A stretch of 64,000 nucleotides of DNA from Diprion similis (lineage: Eukaryota; Arthropoda; Insecta; Hymenoptera; Diprionidae). Numbering within the stretch: position 1 is the first letter of the stretch; every line of letters starts with the position of its first letter. This document shows, in pieces, positions 1 through 12,151 of this stretch. The stretch is taken from contig NC_060107.1 in NCBI RefSeq assembly GCF_021155765.1, positions 10,402,501-10,466,500 on the forward strand. Direction: 5' to 3'. The notes beneath the pieces were generated by a model, which was not told the origin of the DNA, searched no databases, and saw only the letters and a program-made list of their open reading frames with translations. The position numbers and the translations under genes are program-made.

Positions 1-822
1 GAACACTACCTGCGAGTATATTCATAAATTATAATATAACGTGTCGCTTTATGCAAAATGTGAATGTGAATTCAAAGAGAGAGTGGCTGAGATTTATATA
101 GTGGACTATGACATGCAGAGCCTGCAGCAAGATGATAAAACTTGCACCGAGGCGATGGTACAGAGACTGTAAGGTATATCGTACGATTCTAGTTCGCCGC
201 AGGTACAGAGAGCAGCGAACTAGCAGAATAACCGAGCAAACTCGTTGCTCTATGCTGCACTCATGCCAATGACGGAGAATAGAGCTTAGTTATCTTACTT
301 TCTAACCGTTGTGCAGCAGTAGCTTGGCAGTGACTGTCTGTCTCTGCTTGCTTGCTCCGTCAGTGATCATGGCTAAATTCATGTATATATACAAGTTGTA
401 AACCTGAGAGCAGCTGGAATTGCCTGGGAACAATGGGGCACATAGGCCTATAGAAATGCAGAATCCTACACCCGCACAATAACGCCTAGCTCTGCCACCC
501 GTTAAAGAGTATCACAAAATACTGGTTTCTGCCTCGCACACTAGCGATGGGTTCGATCGAATGTCGCGCAACTTAGTTGCGCGATCACTCGCGGGTACAC
601 TTGGCCACAGTGATTCTGTGAGAGGTCATTTTTTTCGGCGAATTGGTTACCTTGACAGTCGAAAATCAGACCGTAGCGCCACCGTCGACTGGCTGTGTGA
701 AATAGGTTTAATCTCTGTAAATAAAGATGATGTCATTATCAAATCTAACCTGAAAAGACGAACTGAATCACCGCAGTTAAGTGTACGTTGGGTGGTTGAG
801 GTTGGTATTGTTAAGGGGATGC
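1..822. other. no gene seen
   Basis: Ordinary low-complexity-free AT-rich DNA. Short open frames exist but none has family resemblance, splice context or convincing composition. It may be intron or upstream sequence of the gene whose last exons start at 2181. Confidence 0.5.
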
Positions 823-824
823 TA

Positions 825-1129
825 TAGTCAGTTTTTACCGACCGAGTAAAATTTCACTGATTTTGACTGTTTTCAATGCCTATGCAGCGCTGAAGTGTAG
901 AATCCCGTGATCAGCGTAATTCTGTGTGAACACTTTTTGGTTTTATGAGAAAATGAGCACAGGAAATGTATTCCTGCTGTAAGTGGTAAAGAAGAACTTT
1001 TTTTTGGATGTTTTTACTTAGCATTGCATGTAGAATTGCGCTGATTGTGATGTTTTCAAATCCGTGATGCGTTAGCTTTGATGATTGTCAAAATAAGTGA
1101 CATTTAACGCGGTCGGTAAGCACTGACTA
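825..1129. mobile_element. MITE, Tc1/mariner-like, 305 bp
   Basis: The left end reads TAGTCAGTTTTTACCGACCG and the right end, reverse complemented, reads TAGTCAGTGCTTACCGACCG. Similarity between the two ends continues inward for roughly 40 bp with scattered mismatches, and weaker similarity goes further in (for example around a CAGCG-AATTCT block on each arm). A TA dinucleotide lies immediately outside each end (823-824 and 1130-1131), as expected for a TA target-site duplication. There is no transposase inside, so this is a non-autonomous element. TA duplication is known for the IS630-Tc1-mariner superfamily; assignment to that superfamily is inference from the TA flanks only. Confidence 0.8.
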
Positions 1130-1131
1130 TA

Positions 1132-2180
1132 TACAGCATTTTCTTGACGTAACGAGACATCAAAGAAAATCACTATTTTTCAACTCTAAAGTGACTTACA
1201 ATGAATTAGGTATAGAAGGTCTTGGTATATTTTACCTTTTAAAGGTTGTTGAAACAGCTACATTTTCTAAAAATTCCGCAACGCAATGTCTCACACATGA
1301 CGGACGTTTTTTTTTTATGAACATTTGTGATTTGAAATAATATTACATTGAAAAGCCCAAGTTAACGAATAAACAATTCGCCGTTATTTGACTTTATGTT
1401 CTGAAAACATTGATGTTATGTTATGTTCAATTGTTCAAAGTATGAAATTGAACATAGTTGCATGTTATCAGGATATAAAAATGCCTACAGTCAGCTTCAC
1501 GACTTCGTTGAATCAATTATTCTTGGTGCCAGATGACCAGGGAACTCGCCGGTTAAATACTGTGAACGTATATAGCTGTCGATATGTACGCATTGACGCG
1601 TTCACACTGTGCATATTATCGTCTGCAGCAGGCACCGATAAGTACCATGACATAGGTTATAATAGCATCAAAACATTTTCCTCGTGAATGCCTGTTAGTC
1701 CAGGACGCGTTGATAATGGCGGCCCTTTGCTATGCTAATACAGATGCAATCGTTTCAATGGCACCTTTTATCAAATATTTTGACGCCTGATAGACTTTGT
1801 GTCGTTATTATACGACACACACTGAAATTCTAAGGCTTCACTTTTCGTTGTCTGCTAAAATTTCATGCGCACGAGGCGACCAACCGTCATAAAATTGAAC
1901 TACAGTTGGCTGCTATGTATAGTAATGTTCATTAATGAATGCCTTGTACTTCCGGCTAACTTGTTTTCGGTCCGAAACAAAATGCGAGCTCAACAATGAC
2001 AAAAAATTTGCCGGAAGCCCAGGGCATTAATGAACATTATTGTATGCAATCTAAAAAATTTTGCAATCCAAAATTAGTGTCAATTGTTGAAATTGAAAAT
2101 ACGCGGTTAACTAACCCGATAACTGTTTTGTTGATCGCAGTGTGGTTACAGCGATCACTAGTTCTGATATTCCGTTACAG
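1132..2180. other. no gene seen; probable intron
   Basis: No coding segment with splice signals was found. The stretch ends in a clear acceptor (pyrimidine-rich run then TTACAG at 2175-2180), so at least its right part is intron upstream of the exon at 2181. Confidence 0.5.
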
Positions 2181-2365
2181 GTATCGGTGTGGTACTGGTG
2201 ACTGTGAGCGCGGTGGCATGGCGAGTTACCAGCAGGGAACACTGTGGAAGTTTCTTTGGGTTCACGGGTATCTCGGGAAGAATTCCACCGGCTAGACCCA
2301 TGCATCCTTACGCCGCCATGATATACCCGGAATTTCAGTTTAGGCCACCGCCTCCGAGTTATCAG
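2181..2365 (+). CDS. penultimate exon, membrane protein
   Basis: Internal exon of a host gene. It is bounded by an acceptor ending TTACAG and by a GC-type donor, CAG|GCAAGTA. The reading frame enters in phase 2 and leaves in phase 0, which joins without a stop to the exon at 4605. The first residues, IGVVLVTVSAVAW, look like the C-terminal part of a transmembrane helix, followed by basic RVTSR, which suggests the rest is cytoplasmic. The segment then carries IPPARPMHPYAAMIYPEF and ends with PPPPSYQ, a PPxY motif. PPxY motifs are ligands of WW domains such as those of Nedd4-family ubiquitin ligases. Earlier exons, including any signal peptide and ectodomain, are not in the window. The family was not recognised. 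Confidence 0.8.
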
Positions 2366-4604
2366 GCAAGTACATACATACAATATACTTATATGATTAT
2401 TTTGCTATTTATTTCACAAGTCTTTTCTGCGACTAGCTGCGTCGTCGTCGGACACACCAGAAAGGAGCAGAGGCTTCGGGCAAATTACGAACGTTGCCGC
2501 GATTTTAGTAGGACGTTCTTATTCGATTTCTATAATATATATATATATAAATATGTGTGTATGTATTATAAGAGTTTCACTATTATTTTTTGGGTACCAT
2601 TTTGGAGGGTTTTTCCGCCAAGATTGTATAATACGTTCTTCTTCGTAAAACTTTTGATAGATGGTTAGGTGTAGCTGAGTTTACCGTCAGTAGTCATTTT
2701 GTTTTACATTCCTGCATGTATTTTCGTTTTTTCAGTGTTTATTTTTTCGTGAACTTGTAAAAGAACGGAGAATTTTTAAACTCTTTCTCTTCCGCGGTGA
2801 AATGTTCGGTTGACCTTGATGACGTCATACTGCTGCAAAGCCGATTCAGTAGAAAGGAGTAGGCGATCGGTTCTCCTTTTCGCATACATATAGGTATAAG
2901 GTCGATTGTTTTCACCGTATTTATTTTACGATTAGTACAGCATACTCCATACCCTCTTATTTCGTCGAAATGTTCGATAGGCAATTCAATATACGATATA
3001 AATCACTCACCAGTTATGCAATCCGGGCTACATTTCGACAGAATATGCCTGCATTTATTTAATTCTGGGTAGGTTTCATTGAAATACGCCTGCATCTATG
3101 CAATTCTGTGTATTTTAAGAGAATACGCCTGCATATATGCAATTCCGGGTAGATTTATCGCAATACGCCTGCATCTATGCAATCCTAGGTTGATATTACC
3201 GAATACGCCTGAATCTATGCAATTAAGAGTACATTTTGCGTAGCGATATTATTCTATGCAGAAACTGATCCTTTAATCCATATTAGGTACATAACTTTCT
3301 ATTGTGCGCGTTAATTACTCTATATTTTTTGAATTATGCAATTATTACTAGACTGTTTTAGTATTTGTTGAAAAAAAAGCAATGGCGCAGTTTGTGTATT
3401 AGAATTGAAATATTAAAATTTATGTTTCCTGTGAGTGTAATTCGATCTTGGGTTAGCTTGATATTTTCCCTCGCTCATAGCAGTCCCGTTGTTACAAGCT
3501 CGTATTACCTGGAACGAAACTCTCGGGTTTAGGGCCATTGATGCCCATTTCGGGTTCGACCTTCGTTCGTTTTTCAGATGCTGGTCTGCCCTACCGGCTC
3601 GCATCGCCAGGCATGACAAATCTATGAACCACATCTCTCACCTCCTTCGTTTTACTTACTTTCAAAAAACGTCAGGCTATCGCGTCGCTCGAATTAACAT
3701 CTGCGGTATATAAACGCTGTTACAACAGAAAATGTATATTCTTTCAAAATTATTGTTTTTTTTTTAGACTCTGTTTTATTTCACTTTAATTACACTCTGT
3801 ATTAGATTTATTTTTATCTTTCTCTCGAAAACTTATAAAATTTATAGATAGTGTATGTACACTTGGATCGATCCCTTTTCAAAATATAGAATACATACGA
3901 TTTCAAATCAACGACTTAAGTTTTCAGATATTTGTTCGAGAAACAGGTGAAACGATACCAATTTTTTTTTCGTATAACGTTACCTAACTGTGGGAAGTAA
4001 AAAACAAAAACATATTACCGAAAGTGTTTGATTAACGTCAAGTATTGGGAAGCATAGCACTAAAAACCTTTCACTTTAACTCTAATTTTCCAATGTTTAT
4101 GAGAAAATGTGCTGAAAAATTGAAGGATGCAAGTAGGTATCTACTACAGACTACAACTAGTACAGTCTGGTCAAAAAAGTGTTGACGCGACAGTAAGAGG
4201 AAATGAAAGGATTCCAAGTTACGCTGACGCTAATCGAATCAAATTTAATTAGAAAATTGAAAAATGATCATAATTGTTCAACTGCACTAATTGTCTCAAA
4301 ATAACGTCGATTTTTAATACTTTTTACACCATAACTTGGAAACTGTTTTGTACGTTCTCATGAAATTTGATACACATTTTATTGGCTTCTGTGAATTCTT
4401 AATCAAAGACCGATGAAATTCGATAAATTTATTAGGTTTCTGATAATTTTATTTCCCGTTTCCGATAGGTTTTCTTAAAGACTACTACGAGTGACGCATC
4501 AAAGGAAAATAATCTCTAAGCAGAGAATAACCCGAATCTTAAATCATTCGTTGAAATTTTTTTTGCACCTGACTAATCTAAAGCATTTAATTAATGATCC
4601 ACAG
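2366..4604 (+). other. GC-AG intron of the membrane-protein gene
   Basis: About 2.24 kb between two exons whose phases match. The 5' splice site is CAG|GCAAGT, the usual consensus for the rare GC donor class; the acceptor is TGATCCACAG. The intron contains a 40-bp minisatellite (3012-3240) and short AT microsatellites, but no convincing nested gene. Open frames near 3413-3713 exist on both strands and were not recognised. Confidence 0.75.
3012..3240. repeat. minisatellite, about 40-bp unit
   Basis: Five to six imperfect tandem copies built around ATACGCCTGCATCTATGCAA followed by a variable TTC-GGGTA-ATTT spacer. The middle copies near 3085, 3124, 3164 and 3204 are the clearest; the outer ones are degenerate. 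It lies inside the GC-AG intron. Confidence 0.8.
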
Positions 4605-4907
4605 GCCAGCATGCAGGAGTATCGACTTCGACTGCTTCTCCTGGATCGTTTACAGCCGACGTCGTCGCCGCCGCCAACTTATAGGTCGAATGCGGGTAGC
4701 GTCGCTGCCTTGGGAGGAACGACACGTGAGAGCAGACCGCCCAGCTACTGTGGCCGACCGAATCCGACGCCGACCGCCACTCTCCAGGTGCCATCTAAAA
4801 AGGACGCGAATCTCGTCAGGATCGTCCAGACCGAATCTGAGCCGGTCATTCTCAGTGGGGACCAAACCCCTCCCGTTACTGCCGTCGAAGTGCTGGCTCA
4901 TCTTTAA
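4605..4907 (+). CDS. terminal coding exon, PPxY-rich tail
   Basis: Last coding exon of the same gene, starting right after TGATCCACAG in phase 0 and ending at a TAA (4905-4907). It encodes 100 residues with no transmembrane segment, opening with ASMQEYRLRLLLLDR and continuing as a proline-, serine- and threonine-rich tail. Two more PPxY motifs are visible, in PPPTYRS and RPPSYCG, making three in the tail when the previous exon is included. The last residues are VEVLAHL. Composition is distinctly more GC-rich than the flanks, as expected for real coding DNA. The role is inferred: a single-pass membrane protein whose tail could recruit WW-domain proteins and be ubiquitinated. The orthologue was not identified. 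Confidence 0.85.
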   Translation, partial: ASMQEYRLRLLLLDRLQPTSSPPPTYRSNAGSVAALGGTTRESRPPSYCGRPNPTPTATLQVPSKKDANLVRIVQTESEPVILSGDQTPPVTAVEVLAHL

Positions 4908-5928
4908 CACCTGGTTCTTGCCTAAGATATCGATTGTACAGTCGTATATATATACATGTACAGACGTATATATATATATAAACATTAATACGGTGGACGT
5001 TTTGACTCCGCGTGTGTATGTGTTACAGGCTTTCCTGCACTCAAGTAAAATCATTCAACACAGTTCAAGCGTTATGAAATTCGCTGTTCGAGGTGAAATT
5101 TTAATACACCCGAGAAAAATTTCTAGTTTTAACTGCTACAAAGTTCTTGGCTATTTCTGTGTGTTTTTGTGACACGATAGATTCATGTTTAGGCAAGACT
5201 CATTGTTCACATTATAATGAGAAAATACCGTGCCGACAACCGTAGTCAGACTAAATAGTTATTTGTGCCACATTTTTTTTTTAAACCCTTATCGTAACGA
5301 CACCCAATTTACTAGCATTTTCAAGTCAACACAACAGATGAAATTTTTCTCAGTGCATACTCGACATTCCTTAGCGTATATTTATGGTCAAGTACTCGAT
5401 CAACTTTTCTTTACTATTGTTATTGTAATATAACGTGGTTGAATCATTAGAATAGAATTTGTGGGGAAATTTTTTTCCAGTATCAGTAAATGCATATTTA
5501 AGGTCAAATAGACTAAGTATACTGCAAGTTTTTATCGAAGCCGACGGTTTATATAAAATTTTTGTTTTTACGCATCCTAGGCGAGCTTGAAATATTTGTA
5601 AAAGTTGACCTTAAAGTTTTCGAATATATTTTCCAATTCGTGTGAAATTTTACTTTGTAAAGTAACCGGGAAAAAAGTTGAATTATGGTTTAATCGAATT
5701 TTCATACAATAACAATTTTGAAGTTATTTCTGTGATTGAATGAATTTTTATTTTTTGTCGTGATTGGGTTACTTGATCGAATTTTTGAAACTATCTAAAA
5801 AGCGGAAGTCTAGTATCTACTGCATCAGTGCGAGATTCGTCGCTGTATGAATCGTTTGTATCTAATTGTCAGTCTATTCTTCTAACAGCGGAGAATCAAT
5901 GTGTTTCTCTCAAATATATACACATGTA

Positions 5929-5961
<33 letters not shown>

Positions 5962-6890
5962 AGATATTAGCTTGTATGTAAAATTTGGGGTCCAAATTAT
6001 AACGTGCGAGATAAAAATGCTCAGTGTGATGGAATTGTAACTGCTGACGCTTATACACAGCAACAAAATATATTCCTAGTAAATAATGTATAGCAATTCA
6101 ATTCGCCTCCTATACTATAATAACAGCGTAGGCAAATTGGTATGTGTTTACACGTATGTGTGTCACCGTTTTATTATACCCATTCAAAATACTTTTTTTA
6201 CTGACTGAAGTCTATCGGGAAGAATTGCTCCACCGTTTTTTGTAAATCTTATTATTATTCGCTTCACGTATTATTTAGGACGATTAAATATTGTTCAAAG
6301 GGTTTGGACCATGTCCACCAATGAAATATGAAAATTTTGTTGTATATATAATTTTGCTAAGTAAACGGTCACCCTCTTCTCATAGATTGAAGCAACATCC
6401 AGGCCAGTATTGACACGAAGCTTTCGTTATTCATCGGAGAAAAAGCAACCTCATAGTAATCGATGTTTATCATATATTTAGGTTGGTATTCATGTTCAGA
6501 AGCTCTTGCCTATTTGTACGAAATTATGAGAAAAGATTTGTTCAATTTATCAGATTTGTTACATGTCGATATGATTTCTATTGTCTTTGTAGGAAGTAAT
6601 TGTATACATCGTTTCACGAATATATTGATGAAATCTTACGATGAAATATTCAGAAGGTTTAATATGAAATTTGAATTCAATATCACATATGATTTTGGTT
6701 TCGATTCACGTGTTTTTTCCTCAAGTAAATTCATTTTAGATCTTATCACAACATATACCATCAATATTGGCTGCGAAACTCCATTTACCTCTAATCTCAG
6801 TACTCAGTTATACAAACTATACATAACTCACGTATAACGAGTATAAAAAGGTTTAAAAAAAAAAAAAAACAGGATACTAAAAATAAATTG
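4908..6890 (+). other. probable 3' UTR and downstream DNA
   Basis: Follows the stop codon at 4907. It is AT-rich with several (TA)n tracts near 4946-4982 and 5929-5961. An AATAAA hexamer at 6882-6887, after an A-run at about 6853, is one possible polyadenylation signal. The true transcript end cannot be fixed from sequence. Confidence 0.35.
5925..5962. repeat. (TA)n microsatellite
   Basis: Nearly uninterrupted alternating TA run. Confidence 0.85.
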
Positions 6891-9800
6891 CTATACACGC
6901 TTGCATGTAAGAAATAAAGAAAGAAAAAAAATGGAATGCAATATGAAGATAAGGTTGTCTATATTTTTACAATAATTCTTACAAATAATTGTTATATAGG
7001 TATACATAAACACATGTATAAATTATATAAAAATCTATACATATTATTGTGTAATAAGCAAATATACTAGAAAATTTAATTTATATATTTACATATATAT
7101 TGTATACATGATCGCAGAATCACCCGAATAAAGAGAAATAATTTTCTCGTACACGTATATTTCTCGTAACCACGAAGCTAACGGATGAATGTACTTAAAT
7201 CAGAGTTAATCGAGTTTGATCTGGTTCAAATAATATTCCCGTAACACAGGAGAAATTAAATATGTCAGGAGAAGTTTCATCGCAGACAATTGGAGGAGAA
7301 TTTATTCATGAACAAGTAAAAATAAGATTCATTAGAAATCCACAAACTGCATGATTTTCACATTGAAAACAAATATAGCACAAAAGTGTGACCTTTCAAA
7401 ATTTGACATTAACTAAGTCATACTGCGTTATAGTTTAAATTATTTTAATCTACTGCATGGTTTTGTACTAATCAAATTCATACTCGACTAGGTCCGATTG
7501 AGCCTTGAAAATGTTTGTTTTAAATATCAGTTTTTTTTTTCCGAAACTTATTTCACAAATCCTTAGACCCAAGCTATCCTTAAGATCAATTTGTTTGTTG
7601 ATTTATGATTTTGGAATGTAACTGTAGACTCGCGGTAGAATTACGAGGCGTTAAAATTCTTATCGGCCAGATAAAATGCTTTGAATACTTTCCTCGTTGC
7701 GGTGGTAGTTTTTATCATTGGGTCCGAAAGCCGGAAACCACTTACGGTAACAATTAGGATTAATAATTTCTAAGAATGCAGAGATAAGCAAACTTTCTCG
7801 GGCCTGATTTCCAGTAATGAGAGGAAATTGCGGCTTACCATTTTGACGATAATTATTGAAATATATGTATGAAATTAACGCATGCATGTCGTTGACAGAA
7901 TTCTCATCAAGTATGTTATTCAGCTTTCACTCTTTAGACTTTGAAGGTGAATGTGTCGTACGTTGTAGCTACTCAACAATATACTTGCCACGCGAGTCAT
8001 TCGTCAGGTGCATTTTAAATTTGAAAGAAAAAAAAATTTACCACCTTTTACGATTCCACAAGCAGGCACAAACTCATTGTCTTCGTTATACGCACAATGC
8101 GATCCTTCGTAAACGGCGAAAGACCTTGCTTGTCCCACACGTGCTGCACTAGCTAATCACTTTTTCTTACCATCGTAAGCCAGCAGTAAATATTATGCCA
8201 CGCTTAGAAAACATAAATACTAATCCAGCGTAACAGTTGCGTATGTCGAGTAAGTACATACATCGCATTATAATACGTGCGTAGCATTCACGCTACGTGA
8301 TTCTACTCGGTAACTGATAACGTGTCGTTGGCTAATCGCTTCTTCACGGACACACTGAGCTAAAGAAACGCAGTTCTTCCAACTGCAGGAATTCAACTTC
8401 TTCGTTGAATTAAATAAAAGTAAATCTAGGCTCACTTTCCTTGTTGCTGGTAACCGGAAGTCGATTCTTCACACCTGTGAAAATATTATTTCACCTGTAA
8501 TTCAAATCTATTCGAATCGTTCTAGGTAATTTAATCTTCAGAATTAAAAAACTACGAGATAAATTTTATCTTGAATGGAACGGTTGAACCAATAAATGCG
8601 ACATCAATGTCATACATCCAATGTGATTGAACCTGAAATATATAATTCTGTAATTAGTATTGCCTTTATTTGTTTATATTATTGGCCAAAAATGTTTTTC
8701 TAACTGTATATACGTACATGCGAAAGCGGAACTACCAGTTTTAAAAAAATACCTGCTATCAATTCTGATCATTTAATGCACGGATTACTCAGCAGGATGC
8801 GGATAATTCATGGGTACAAATGGCTTACATTAGATAAGTTATTAATGTACGTATGTATACATACCATGTGTGCATTTCATGCGAGGCGGGCATCCGGTCG
8901 AATTCGTGTATTATACCTATGTAAGCATGTATAATGATGACTGTACCGCCTTGGAATCGTATAACGGAATCTACTTGTTGACTAAAAACTGTCGAAAGTG
9001 GCCTACATCCGTTGATACGCGCACGGGCTCAATTTAGTCAAACACCAAAATTCACAGACCGGAATCGAGCCGTCCAACACTTTCATTTCGGAGATCTTCC
9101 ATTGCGATTTTTTATTTCGTTTTTATGCATTTTCATTTGATTTTTTAATTGATATTACGGCGCGAGATTTTAGTTAGAATATTACATAGTCAAACCTCGA
9201 TGACGATTTCAGTAATCTTTCATTCTTACGGAAAATAAACTCTATTCTTATGGTGACCGATGATTAATACATGCAGTTACTTAACTCGTTTAAGCACAAC
9301 CCGCTTTTTGCGCGCGATAAGATTTTTGTATTTTATTCTCGTACTTCATACTCTCGTCCAATACCGAAAATAATATAGTTTCTTACATTGCAGTTAAACT
9401 TTAATTACTATTCCGGTAAGGGAGCTTGGTCACGACCACTAATAAAAACTAAAAATTTTGATAACATCAGAGCATGGTGAAAAATATTTTCAAACAATTT
9501 TTTTAATGATACACCCCCTTCCGTAACCGAGTTACAGCAAAGGCCAGTTTTTCTTTCAAAGAGTTCTTAACGACTTTTTACAAAAACAAAAACAAAAAAA
9601 AAAAAAAAACAGGATACAAGTTAGAATAATTTTCTGTCCTCTTCTATTTCGTGTGATAGAAAAAAAGTAGATCCACTACTAACAACCGAAGGCCACAGCA
9701 AAGTCTTTGCTTACCGTTAAACGTTACGAATTATAGCTATAAATTACCGACGAACGGTTAGCTTACTTGGCCTCTTGAACTTTCTCTCCCTCTATATACA

Positions 9801-9958
9801 TATCTGCAGTCGATAAAAGTCAGTCCCGAAGGAAAAAAGTATTTTTTACATTTTTCAATGAAAATTTTACCTTATGAGATCGATTTAACTACTGGTAAGA
9901 CAAAATTCGGTATAAAATCGATAAAAATACTACAAAGTCCAAGTCACTATTTTTTTTT
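6891..9958. other. no gene seen
   Basis: AT-rich DNA with homopolymer runs (for example the A-run near 9590-9610). Small open frames at 7660-7887 and 7856-8152 have no recognisable features and overlap on opposite strands. Confidence 0.5.
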
Positions 9959-10439
9959 CAGCCCAGTAATTAGGTAATTTGAAAGTGGTGTTTGGTGGAT
10001 GAAATTAGAAATATATTCGATAATTTCTGGACTGGTAGGGGGATGTCTCCTGAGTCTAAATCTAGATTGGTGACATCTGATCGGTCATCTTATCAAGTTT
10101 TAACCAATTTGGAAATTTTTTAAAATCTTGAGTGACTTCTCATAAGTTTTTCAATCGAGCTGATTTTTGGTGATTATTTTTAAAACATGTTAAATTAACG
10201 TATTTTTATACAAGATCGAAAAAAAATATTCGTTTTTTGAGAATCTGATGCTCTACAAGTTTAATGATAAGTATTTATGATAAACGGTTAGGAAGATATT
10301 CGAAGACATAGTTTTGTAAATGTTATAACTTGAAAAGTATTAATGTTACAAAAAAAGTCATAGATGTGTAAGATGGGAAATTTAATAATGTAGAAATAAG
10401 GTTTGAACACATTTTCACTTACTGGGCTGTTTCAGGATG
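9959..10439. mobile_element. possible MITE with 11-bp inverted ends
   Basis: CAGCCCAGTAA at 9959-9969 is matched exactly, inverted, by TTACTGGGCTG at 10429-10439. The interior is AT-rich and has no open frame of note. A clean target-site duplication is not evident because the left flank is a T-run; TTT on both sides is compatible but uninformative. Superfamily unassigned. Confidence 0.45.
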
Positions 10440-10445
10440 CATGCG

Positions 10446-10613
10446 GTCGGGATGAGGATTTTCTACAGCATCTTATTACGGTGGGAAAACTGCCAGCAAT
10501 GCTAAGTTAAGGGGAAGGTAGAGAAGAAAAGGTGCAGCTGCAAGGACAGCTGGGCCGTGGACTGGGAGAAAATATAGAAGTACGACGAAGGGACAACGCA
10601 TGGAAATCGAAAG
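10446..10613 (+). other. possible exon, non-coding or broken
   Basis: A 168-bp GC-richer island bracketed by a good acceptor (GGGCTGTTTCAG) and a good donor (GAAAG|GTATGT). All three frames contain a stop within the first 75 bases, so it is either a non-coding exon or a decayed coding one. The acceptor lies at the right boundary of the inverted-repeat-bounded segment 9959-10439. Confidence 0.3.
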
Positions 10614-12151
10614 GTATGTACATGGGACCTTTCTAAATATCTAAATACAAGCAACAAGTATCGCAAAATTTGTTAATCAACATAAGTGTGACTACTCGAG
10701 TGTAGCTGTAAATAAAACACAAGTAAAACTTAGAATTCGCAAAATTACAGGATTCAAAATTTCTAAAAATGCATTATGGATCGTAAATTTTGTCGTTTTC
10801 TTTCAAAAATATTTTAATTCAAACGAACCAACAGCTTTTGTAATATTTTAAACACCAGTCCAAAAAAAGTCTTATCAGGAAAAATGCTTTCAAACTTTTG
10901 CGAGCCGGAAAAAGTGCAGTAATAAAAGTCAAGTGTCAAATTCAATGAAATAAAAATTTTCACTCAGGGGCTTCTGGAGTCGTTGATATCGAATTTTACA
11001 TCGGAAATTGAATATTCAGAATTGCAGATCCGAAACGTTGCTAAAAATTTTCATGAAATTGAAGAAGTTTTTTCTTGCAGAAACTTTTCTCGCGTCCCTT
11101 TGCAATCAGGATCCTTCAAGGATCTCAATTCTTTGTTCCTGTTATCTGCAGCAAATCCGGCCTTCTCGGAAGGTGCGAGCAGCCGGCTTCGGTTATCTGC
11201 AGTGCCTTCTTGGAATTCCTGCAGTGTAACCAATTTTCGGAATTTTACAATAATGCCCGACAAACAGGCTGTCAAGACTTTATGCTGAGTAGATAATGTA
11301 ACATGGAAAAAAACCATATTTACTTGCTGGTAGAAGAGAAAAATCGAATCAAACAATTGTTGCATTGATCTTATAATTATAGTAAATCTACGATATTTTG
11401 GTACTTTATTTGAGTCAAACAAATCAGGACGATCAAGTACGGACATTTACTTAAATAAAAGCAATTTTTTCTGTGTATACTGTATTAGAGTGTCGAGGTG
11501 ATGGGTTTTAGAAGCATCTAGAGATTTAAGGATTACACAAGTCTGTAGACAATAGTGTTGAAGCTATATTTGTAGTGAAACCGAATAATCGTTTCCGTTT
11601 GAAACTCATTTCAATCTATGAATTTAAAGATTATTTATATTGGTGATATAATTCTTCTACACGCAATTCTAAACAAAAACACTCCGATACATTTTCGGTT
11701 GACCCAAAAATAAAGAAATGGCATGGATTCCACGAAATCGCAATAGTAAATTCGTCGAATTCATGCGATGGTCTCACTCCTGCTACTTTCTGTACTTCCG
11801 TATCTATGACAGTAGAAGTAATAAAACATGAAACTCACGAGCCTACTAGTACGAAAAACGGTTTTTAAGTGTTTGTAGTTGACTCAAAAACGCATCTTCT
11901 CCTTCAATACTTCTAATCAAGATTCGTCGATTTTTTCACATGTCCTGATGACTGTCTCAAACGACTTCACGCATGAATTTTGCGGCATTCTTCTTCGTTC
12001 AAAAATATCAATATCGAAAATAGCGAAAATTTTGCCGGAATCATTCATCGGCATGGAACATCGTTGCTGATCCAAAGGCATGTAAAAAAAAAAAAAAAAA
12101 AGAAAAAAACAAAAAAATAAAACACCGGCTTTGAAGCATAACGCTACAACT
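10614..12151. other. no gene recognised
   Basis: Overlapping short open frames on both strands near 10983-11446 were examined; none shows family motifs. The overlap on both strands argues against real coding. Confidence 0.4.

Noticed and set aside
1388..2668. Short open frames on both strands (1388-1687, 1996-2295, 2111-2383, 2189-2668) as separate genes
   Set aside because: Those over 2181-2365 are in, or overlap, the real exon; the rest have no features.
3413..3713. Nested gene in the GC-AG intron
   Set aside because: Open frames overlap on both strands, have no recognised motif and no splice or promoter support.
4594..5172. Long open frames overlapping the terminal host exon in other frames and on the other strand
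   Set aside because: They are shadows of the GC-rich exon 4605-4907; only the frame in phase with the upstream exon has continuity.
6850..9616. Two A-rich runs both followed by ACAGGATAC (6869 and 9610) as processed retrocopies
   Set aside because: Similarity is limited to about ten bases beyond the A-run and no retrocopy body is visible.
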